Source of the DNA: Methylobacterium sp. J-077
GTDB taxonomy: Bacteria > Pseudomonadota > Alphaproteobacteria > Rhizobiales > Beijerinckiaceae
Reading direction: 5' to 3'
Assembly: GCF_022829365.1 (NCBI RefSeq)
Contig: NZ_JAKSYJ010000093.1
Span: 1-64,000, forward strand
DNA: 64,000 nt
The notes beneath the pieces are model-generated. The model was not told the origin of the DNA, made no database searches, and saw only the letters and a list, made by a program, of their open reading frames with translations. Positions 56,497 through 64,000 of this stretch are shown in pieces (position 1 is the first letter of the stretch; the number at the start of each line of letters is the position of its first letter). Position numbers and translations under genes: made by a program.

Positions 56497-57798
56497 TCAC
56501 CACTTACGGCCGTAGCGGTTGGGCCCGAGCTGGTCGCCACGCACGCCCTTCCGGACCCAGGATTGGATCCGGCCGGCGTCGCTACCAGGTTTTTCCGGCA
56601 TCGGCGGCAGGGCCGCGCTGTCCGAGAAGGTGATGACCGGCTCGATCACGTCGGTGTCGACATAGTCTGGGCCGTGGCCGGGCCAGGATTCATGCACCGC
56701 CTCGACCTGGATGCTGCGCCCGCCCCCGTCCCAGGGCAGGGCGACCTCGTAGCAGCGCGCGCCCTTCGCCCGGTGCATCTCGATCCAGGGGCCGGTGTCG
56801 ACCCGGCAATGGACGTAGCGTGGCGGCGCGTCGGACAGCACGACCGCCCGGACGGTGATCTGCCCGTCCGCGTCGAGCGCCATGCCACTGCTCTCCTGCG
56901 TGGTCGGCAGCGTGGCGACGCGGCGGTCCGCCGGGCTGGTGATCAGCACGAACGGCCAGGTCCGGTCGAGCGCGCGGAAGCGCCAGCTCGTCACCGGCCC
57001 GTCGATGGCCGCGACCGCGTAGCCCACCGAGCCGTCCTCGTTCTGCCCCACGGAGCGCGCAGCCGCGTAGAGGGTCCGGCCGTCCGGGGCGAGCTCGTTG
57101 TAATGGGTATGGCCCATCTCCACGAGGCGGACGCGCATCGCCCAGAACAATCCGCCGATGTCGAGGCGGTCGTCGGGCTCGCGCAGGTCGTCCGGATAGT
57201 CGTGCATGAACACGGCGCACGGCTTCTTTTCGGCTGCGGCTTGCGTGAGTTGCTCGCTCAGCCACTGGGTCTGCGGGCCGCCGAGCCGGAAATCGAGTCC
57301 GATGCCTTTCCGGCCGAAGCCGGGGCTGACCATGTCGACGAACAGGCAGCGGACGCCCTGAATTTCCGCGCTGGCGCAGTAATGCGGGATCGGTAGGACC
57401 GGCCAGGTCTCGGGGCAGCCGGAGGGCGGCTGCTCCAGATCCCAGACGATCGGCTTCGGCAGGCGGCCGCCCAGGCTCGCCGCGAAGGCGTGGAAATGAT
57501 CCATCGTCCCGTGCTGGCGATCGTGGTCGCCCGGGATCAGCCGTACCGGCAGGTCGGGATGATCGCCCAGCGCTGCCGTCAGGATCTGATACTCCGAAGC
57601 GTAGCCGTTCTCCGCCAGGTCGCCCGGCAGGTAGACGAAATCAAACATCGCCCGCGGGACGATCGTCGCGATCTGGTCGAGGATCGCGTTCAGGTCGATG
57701 GCATTCCGGGCGCCCGCGTCCTGCAGGTGCAGGTCGCCGACATGCAGGAAGACGAGCGGCCCGCACATCGGCACGGCGTGGGGTTCGGTCTCGGACAT
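56497..57798 (-). CDS. Metallophosphoesterase with C-terminal beta-rich domain
   Basis: A 433-residue protein. The first ~270 residues are a calcineurin-like phosphoesterase: HVGDLHLQD, LPGDLAENG, IPGDHDRQH, FMHDYPDD and MGHTHYNEL. The last ~150 residues (ADGQITVRAVVLSDAPPRYV ... WIEMHRAKGARCYEVALPWD) look like an Ig-like beta domain, as in some purple-acid-phosphatase-type or Icc-like enzymes. No signal peptide is seen. It lies 35 bases upstream of the permease gene and downstream of the MFS gene; substrate unknown. Confidence 0.85.
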   Translation of the reverse strand: MSETEPHAVPMCGPLVFLHVGDLHLQDAGARNAIDLNAILDQIATIVPRAMFDFVYLPGDLAENGYASEYQILTAALGDHPDLPVRLIPGDHDRQHGTMDHFHAFAASLGGRLPKPIVWDLEQPPSGCPETWPVLPIPHYCASAEIQGVRCLFVDMVSPGFGRKGIGLDFRLGGPQTQWLSEQLTQAAAEKKPCAVFMHDYPDDLREPDDRLDIGGLFWAMRVRLVEMGHTHYNELAPDGRTLYAAARSVGQNEDGSVGYAVAAIDGPVTSWRFRALDRTWPFVLITSPADRRVATLPTTQESSGMALDADGQITVRAVVLSDAPPRYVHCRVDTGPWIEMHRAKGARCYEVALPWDGGGRSIQVEAVHESWPGHGPDYVDTDVIEPVITFSDSAALPPMPEKPGSDAGRIQSWVRKGVRGDQLGPNRYGRKW

Positions 57799-57824
57799 CG
57801 GGGCGATTCCGTCTTCAGCGCGAG

Positions 57825-59150
57825 TCAGGCGCTCGCCGGCACGGCCGGGGGCAGTCCGGTACCGCTATCCGGGGAGCCGCTCGCGGCTGCGCCGCCCCGG
57901 GTCTCAGGCATCAGCGTCAGGTAGAGGACGAAGCCGAGACCGGCGATCGCCGCCAGAGCCAGGAATGCGGTGGAATAGCCCGCCGACACGATGATCAGCC
58001 CGGCCAAGGTCGCGCTCACCGAGGCGCCGACCCCCTGAGCCGTGGCGACGGCGCCCTGGGCCGCGTTGAACCGCCCGGCGCCCCGGGTCAGGTCGGCGAC
58101 CACGATTGGGAACAGGGCGCCGTAGATGCCGGCCCCGACTCCGTCGAGGAGTTGGACGCCCACCAGCCAGAACGGGTTGTCCGAGAGGGTGTAGAGCACG
58201 CCGCGCAGCGCCAGCACGCCGAAGGCCGCCAGAAAGATCGGCTTGCGCCCGATGATGTCGGCCCGGGCGCCGACGAAGATCGCCACCGGCACCATCACGC
58301 ATTGCGCGGCGACGATGCACACGGCGATCAGCGAGGTCGCGTGGTCCTTGCCGGAGAGATGGGTGAGCAGTTGGCCGACCGAGGTCAGCATCGCGGCGTT
58401 GGACAGGTGGAAGATCGCGCAGAGCACGGCGAACAGCATCAGCGGCTTGTTCTGCAGCAGGGTCGCCAGGCCCGAGGGCTGCTCGTCCGCCTTGGCTTCC
58501 GCCTCGGTCATGCCCCGGGCGAGGTCGTCGTCGATGGCATCGGCCGGGACCAGCAGCATCGCGCCTATCGACAGCGCGGCCAGCACGCCCATCAGCCAGA
58601 ACACCACGATCGGCCCGAAGAAATAGGCCAAGCCGCCGGCGATCGCCGCCGAGGCGGCGTTGCCGGCATGGTTGAAGCCTTCGTTGCGGCCGATCCGCTT
58701 GGCGAACATCTTTGGGCCGACGACACCCAGCGTGATCGCCGCGAGGGCCGGCGGAAAGATCGTGCCGGCCACGTGGGCGATCGATTGCGTCGCGGTGACG
58801 AGGTAGAAATTGGAGATGAACGGCAGGATCAGGCAGCTCACCGTGACCGCGATGGCGCCGCCGATCACCACAGCGCGCTTGTGGTTGGTGGCGTCGATCA
58901 GCGCACCGGCCGGCGTCTGCGCGACGAGGCCGAGGATGCCGGCGACGGTCATCACCAGGCCGGTGGTGGCCTCGTTCCAGCCCTGGTCCGGTCCCCGCAC
59001 GGCGATCAGATAGATCGCCAGATAAGGCCCGAGGCCGTCGCGCACGTCGGCGAGGAAGAAGTTGAGCGCGTCGAGGCCGCGCAGGGCCTTGGAGGAGGGA
59101 GCCCGGGTGGTCGCGCCGCGCGCCGCTCCCCCGCTGTCGGTCCTGTCCAT
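57825..59150 (-). CDS. MFS transporter
   Basis: A 441-residue 12-helix major-facilitator protein. It begins after a soluble head with LDALNFFLADVRDGLGPYLA, has the motif A-like PAGALIDATNHKRAVVIGG and, in the second half, VGARADIIGRKPIFLAAFGV. The central loop (DDDLARGMTEAEAKADEQPS) is charged. Such LNFFLADVRDGLGPYLA-type permeases are common in Rhizobiales; the substrate is unknown. ATG 59150 is chosen over an ATG-like start at 59198. It is followed at 26 bases by the phosphoesterase gene. Confidence 0.88.
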   Translation of the reverse strand: MDRTDSGGAARGATTRAPSSKALRGLDALNFFLADVRDGLGPYLAIYLIAVRGPDQGWNEATTGLVMTVAGILGLVAQTPAGALIDATNHKRAVVIGGAIAVTVSCLILPFISNFYLVTATQSIAHVAGTIFPPALAAITLGVVGPKMFAKRIGRNEGFNHAGNAASAAIAGGLAYFFGPIVVFWLMGVLAALSIGAMLLVPADAIDDDLARGMTEAEAKADEQPSGLATLLQNKPLMLFAVLCAIFHLSNAAMLTSVGQLLTHLSGKDHATSLIAVCIVAAQCVMVPVAIFVGARADIIGRKPIFLAAFGVLALRGVLYTLSDNPFWLVGVQLLDGVGAGIYGALFPIVVADLTRGAGRFNAAQGAVATAQGVGASVSATLAGLIIVSAGYSTAFLALAAIAGLGFVLYLTLMPETRGGAAASGSPDSGTGLPPAVPASA

Positions 59151-59297
59151 CCTGCCCCGATCCCCCGATCGCATGTCGTCGCGCCGGAACGCCGTCAACG
59201 GCGGCCCGATCCGACCACGACGCCCGCTCGATCCATCAGTTCCCTGGAATTGTTCGAGGTGAGCCGATCCAGGCGGAATCCGTGGCCGGTGAGGAGT

Positions 59298-60688
<1,391 letters not shown>

Positions 60689-60704
<16 letters not shown>

Positions 60705-62152
60705 GGCAGGTCCAGCACGAAGGTGGTCTCGGGCACGTCATCGATCAGCCCGACCGCACCGTGATGCGCCAGAGCGATCTCGCGCACGATTGCGAGACCG
60801 AGGCCGGTCCCGTCCGGGCGCCCGGTCACGAACGGCTCGAACAGGCCGGGGCGGATCGCTGGGTCGATCCCGGGGCCGGTGTCGCTCACCCGCAGGCGCA
60901 GGCGCACCGCGCCGTCGATCGTCACCCGCTCGGCGGCGAGGCGGACCCGGCCGCCCGGGGGCGTGATCTGGAGGGCGTTGAGCAGCAGGTTGTCGAGGGC
61001 GCGGGCGATCTGGGCGCCGTCGATCTGCGGCCGGTCGGCCCCGGGCAGCGCGCCGGCCTCGATCTCGACCCGGACGGCGCGGGCATGCGCCAGATCCTCG
61101 TGCAGATGCGCGCAATCGGCGAGCAGTGCGGCGATGTCGGTGGGCGTGCGAGTGAGCGTGCGGGCCTGGGTGAGGTTCAGGAGGTCGCGCAGCAGGTGAT
61201 CGACCCGGGCGATCTGGCCGAGCACGCTCTCCAGGGCCACCGTGGCGCGGTCCGGATCGCCGCTGACCAGGGCGTTCTCGGCCTTGAGCCGCATCGCCGC
61301 GATCGGGTTGCGGATCTCGTGGGCGATGCTGGCTGCGAGCCGGCCGACCGCTGCCAGGCGCTCGGCGGCCACGACCCGGGCGCGGGCCTCCCGGAGGCGT
61401 CCGCCCGCGGCGTTGAGGGTGTCGACCAGGCGGTCGAGTTCGCGCTCGCCGGTCGGCTCGAGGCGGGGCAGGTCCTCGCCGTCCGGGCGGGGTGCCGCCA
61501 GGGCGAATTCCAGCCGGGCGATCCGGCCCGAGAACCCGTACAGGAACCAACCGAGGAACGCCGCCGAGCCCAGCACGGTCACGGCCAGGAAGCCGAGGCC
61601 CGCCAGGAAGCGGGTATAGGCCGGGCCGTCGTTGACGTGGGCGCGGCCCATGGTCCAGGCGGTGAGTCCCGGCTCCGGGCCGTGCAGGGGGCAGCCCTGA
61701 AGCAGCAGCACCTGCGTGCGGCTCGGCCGGCGGACCGACACGGCGTGGTCGACCCGCAGCGCCTGGGCGTTCACCGCGGCGATGCTGTCGCGCTCGGCCT
61801 CGGGGAGGTCGGTCTTCGGCCCGGTGCCCTCGTAGGTGGGATAGGCGTAGGCGAGGGGGCCGTCCGCGGCGCTCCAGATCCCGCCCTCGATGCCGGGATA
61901 GAGGTCGAGCGCCGCCCCGACGGTCGGGCCGAACTCGCTCCTGGCGATGCCGCCCTTGCCGCGGCGGCCCAGGGCGGCGTAGCGGTCGATGATCTCCCGG
62001 CAGGCGCGCCCGACTGCGACCTCGGCCTGGGCGACCTGGACAGCGGTGGACTGGCTGTAGAAGCCGAACATCAGGTAGGCGGTGGCCGCCGCCGAGGCGA
62101 GCAGCAGGATCCACAGGGCGAGCAGCCGGGCGCGCAGGCTGTAGGCCGTCAC
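60689..62152 (-). CDS. Sensor histidine kinase (DctB/NtrB type)
   Basis: A 487-residue membrane sensor kinase. Two helices (LLALWILLLASAAATAYLMF, about 10-29, and LAGLGFLAVTVLGSAAFLGW, about 180-199) bound a periplasmic domain of about 150 residues. Next are a HAMP-like segment and a HisKA domain with the phospho-acceptor His in AASIAHEIRNPIAAMRLK. The ATPase domain has NLLLNALQITPPGG (N box), DTGPGID and GTGLGLAIVREIALAHHG. The GTG at 62152 has GGAGG upstream. It phosphorylates the overlapping sigma-54 regulator. The upstream 251 bases to the HPt gene contain divergent promoters only. Confidence 0.92.
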
Positions 62153-62403
62153 GGCGCAGGTCCCTCCGGGGGCTGATCGCCCCGACCGAAGCGCTCGCCG
62201 GGTTGGCGTCAGCGAGCGCGGCAAATCAATGGCTCGGAGTCGAGCCCGATTGCAACGCGATCCGGAACGGCTCTCAGCGAATATCCGGCTGGGCACCCTG
62301 TGGAAACGGTGGCAGAGTCTATCGGGATCGGATTCGGCCGCTGGACCGCGCGGCGATTGCACGCTTCAGTCGGAGCGTTCCATAAATCCGCTGCCGGAGA
62401 CGG

Positions 62404-62751
62404 ATGGTGTCACAGTCCCTCGTCGATCGGGCGGCGCTCGACGAACTTGAAGGTGCCATCGGCACCGAGAAGCTCGCCCGCCTGCTCGATCGCTTCACCG
62501 CCAGCCTCGCGACGGCCTTCGACGGCGCGGATCGGGCCGAGGCCGAGTACGCTCGGGAGGCCCACACCCTGGTGTCGATGTCGGGCATGCTGGGCTGCGC
62601 CGACTTGTCCCAGGCCTGCCGAACCTTCGAACAGGCCGCGAAGACTGGCGGCGGCGACCTCGCGGCGCAGCTCGCGACGCTTCGAAGCCTGCGCGACGCA
62701 ACCGTCGCGGCCCTGCGGGATCTGCGCGAGCACGCGCATGCCACGCGGTAG
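62404..62751 (+). CDS. HPt (histidine phosphotransfer) domain protein
   Basis: A 115-residue all-helical protein. The HPt core is EYAREAHTLVSMSGMLGCAD (residues 49-68) with His54 as the likely phospho-site, then LSQACRTFEQAAKTGGGDLA. The motif reads AHTLVSMSGMLG where AHxLKGSSxxLG is usual. It should relay phosphate between a hybrid or soluble kinase and a response regulator. It ends four bases from the end of the convergent HWE kinase gene, so they share a terminator region. No cognate receiver protein is encoded in the window. Confidence 0.8.
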   Translation: MVSQSLVDRAALDELEGAIGTEKLARLLDRFTASLATAFDGADRAEAEYAREAHTLVSMSGMLGCADLSQACRTFEQAAKTGGGDLAAQLATLRSLRDATVAALRDLREHAHATR

Positions 62752-62754
62752 CGT

Positions 62755-64000
62755 TCAGCCGGCAGTCACGGCAGCCAGCGGCGCCTCGAAGGTCAGGATC
62801 GCACCGGTTGGCGGATAGCTCAGCTGTGCGGTCCCGCCGAAGCTGTGGGCGAGGCTGCGGGCGATCAGGCGCGTCCCGAACCCGGTGCGGGTCGGCGGGT
62901 TGACCGGAGGGCCGCCGATTTCCTCCCAGCGGAATTGCAGAATGGCGCCGTCGCCGGAGCCGGCGATGGCCCAAGTGATCACCACATGCCCGCTGGGTAC
63001 CGAGAGCGCGCCGTATTTGGCGGCATTGGTGCCGAGCTCGTGCAGCATCAGCGCCAGGACCATGCCGTGGCGCGGGCCGAGCGTCACGTCGGCGCCCTCG
63101 ACCCGGAACCGGCCCGCGACCCCGTCGCCATGGAGCGAGACCGCCCCCTCGACCAGCCCGACCAGGGAGGCCGCCGCGAAGGAACCCTGCAGCAGCACGT
63201 CGTGGGCTTGCGCGAGGGCGAGCAGCCGGGCGGCCAGCGCCTCGCCGGCGGCTTCCAGCGAGCCGGCATTGCGCAGGGTCTGCGCCGCCACCGCCTGGAC
63301 CATGGCCAGGGTGTTCTTCATCCGATGGGACAGTTCCTGCATCAGCAGGGTCTGGCGCGCCTCGGTGAGCTTCAGCTCGGTGATGTCGCGGGACGCCGCC
63401 AGGATCCGCTCTGGATGGCCGTGCCGGCCGCCGACCGGAGTCACCGCGATATCCCACCAGCTCACCGCCCGGCCGGTCTCCAGCTTCGCCTGGAAGCGGC
63501 TTGCCCCGCCCAGCCGAGCCTTGGCGAGCGCCGCGTCCACTGCCTCCCGGTCCTCGTCGCGGGTCCAGATCTCGATCCAGGGGCGGCCGATCGTGTCCGT
63601 CGAATTCCGGCCGCAGAGGCCGGCCGGACCGCTCTCGCCGGCGGTGATCAGGATTCCGTCGCGATCCAGAACCTCCAGGACGTCGGCAGCCACCTGCAGC
63701 ATCCCGGGGGCGATCAGCTCGCCGGCCCAGGACGGCGCGGACCACGTCTCGGTGCGGCCGGATTCGTGGTGATGCAGGGATGGGTGACCCTGGGCGTGCC
63801 AGGGTTCGCGCCCGAGGCGGCCGGCTTCGACGCGGCTCGCAGCCTCAATGATGCGGCCAAGCCGCCGGCTGCGCTGCCGTTCCGAATCCGCCTGTCCCGT
63901 CGCCTGCATCAGCAGGGCCCGCAAGCGGATGTTCTCTGCTTCGAGCGCGACGAGACGCCGTTCCGTTCCGTCCGCGCGCGGCAACACGAGGCCCGCATCC
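62755..64000 (-). CDS. PAS-domain HWE/HisKA_2 histidine kinase, 5' end uncertain
   Basis: At least 410 residues. The frame is open to the right edge: a GTG at 63987 is possible, but the true start may lie outside. An N-terminal coiled coil (RLVALEAENIRLRALLMQA) precedes a PAS domain (ADVLEVLDRDGILITAGESG ... ILAASRDITELKLTEARQTL). The H box is QELSHRMKNTLAMVQAVAAQT, taken as His221 from that GTG, followed by LMLHELGTNAAKYGALS (N box), FRWEEIGGPPV and GFGTRLIARSLAHSFGG. These are typical of HWE/HisKA_2 kinases of the general-stress (PhyR) and light/redox-sensing type. No membrane segment is seen. Confidence 0.88.
   Translation of the reverse strand, partial: DAGLVLPRADGTERRLVALEAENIRLRALLMQATGQADSERQRSRRLGRIIEAASRVEAGRLGREPWHAQGHPSLHHHESGRTETWSAPSWAGELIAPGMLQVAADVLEVLDRDGILITAGESGPAGLCGRNSTDTIGRPWIEIWTRDEDREAVDAALAKARLGGASRFQAKLETGRAVSWWDIAVTPVGGRHGHPERILAASRDITELKLTEARQTLLMQELSHRMKNTLAMVQAVAAQTLRNAGSLEAAGEALAARLLALAQAHDVLLQGSFAAASLVGLVEGAVSLHGDGVAGRFRVEGADVTLGPRHGMVLALMLHELGTNAAKYGALSVPSGHVVITWAIAGSGDGAILQFRWEEIGGPPVNPPTRTGFGTRLIARSLAHSFGGTAQLSYPPTGAILTFEAPLAAVTAG

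Overview
The window reads as one continuous, high-GC alphaproteobacterial chromosome segment. The gene orders lgt-midA-pgeF, rpsF-rpsR-DUF2232-rplI, pdxJ-acpS-lepB-rnc-era and rpsB-tsf ... pyrH-frr-cdsA-dxr ... rseP-bamA-lpxD-fabZ-lpxA-lpxI-lpxB are typical of Rhizobiales. LpxI in place of LpxH, the Entner-Doudoroff pair edd-eda, the HWE-type kinase and the intergenic palindromes all suggest Methylobacterium or a close relative. That genus call is inference from gene content, not a database match.

Layout. 1-6.5 kb: an Omp25-like beta-barrel protein (cut by the window edge), the pgeF/midA/lgt group, and a small catabolic-looking operon of a cupin, an SMP-30 lactonase and a two-domain VOC protein. 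6.6-11 kb: dnaB and the ribosomal S6/S18/L9 operon, all on the minus strand. 11.3-15.3 kb: pdxJ-acpS and lepB-rnc-era, tightly overlapped. 15.4-19.7 kb: a prolyl-oligopeptidase-like peptidase, a pair of 16S rRNA modification enzymes (RsmC-like and RsuA-like) and a small coiled-coil membrane protein. 19.9-43.6 kb: a long translation/envelope cluster from rpsB to lpxB. It is interrupted twice. After tsf lie an AT-rich sterol-desaturase-type gene, a 32-residue membrane ORF, a phosphoesterase and a lipid kinase. After dxr lie an AT-rich secreted hydrolase and a TetR-controlled EmrAB-type efflux pair with two palindromic operators. 43.6-52.9 kb: envelope and accessory genes, an SbmA/YddA-like ABC exporter, eda-edd, and a secreted-type asparaginase. 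53-64 kb: an acyltransferase, several transporters, a second phosphoesterase, a sigma-54 two-component system, and a convergent HPt protein/HWE histidine kinase pair that runs off the end.

Functionally the core is housekeeping: translation, lipid A and outer-membrane assembly (RseP, BamA, LpxD/A/I/B, FabZ), phospholipid and isoprenoid precursors (CdsA, Dxr) and protein secretion (LepB, Lgt). I saw no tRNA, rRNA, CRISPR array, transposase or phage gene. I found no clearly new multi-gene system. The most interesting items are the two low-GC insertions in the conserved cluster, the dual-operator efflux module, the C-terminally extended ribosomal protein S2, the hairpin directly before lpxD, complex intergenic palindrome arrays, and the HPt/HWE kinase pair. 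Start codons were chosen from overlap with the upstream gene, visible ribosome-binding sites and family length, and several are GTG.
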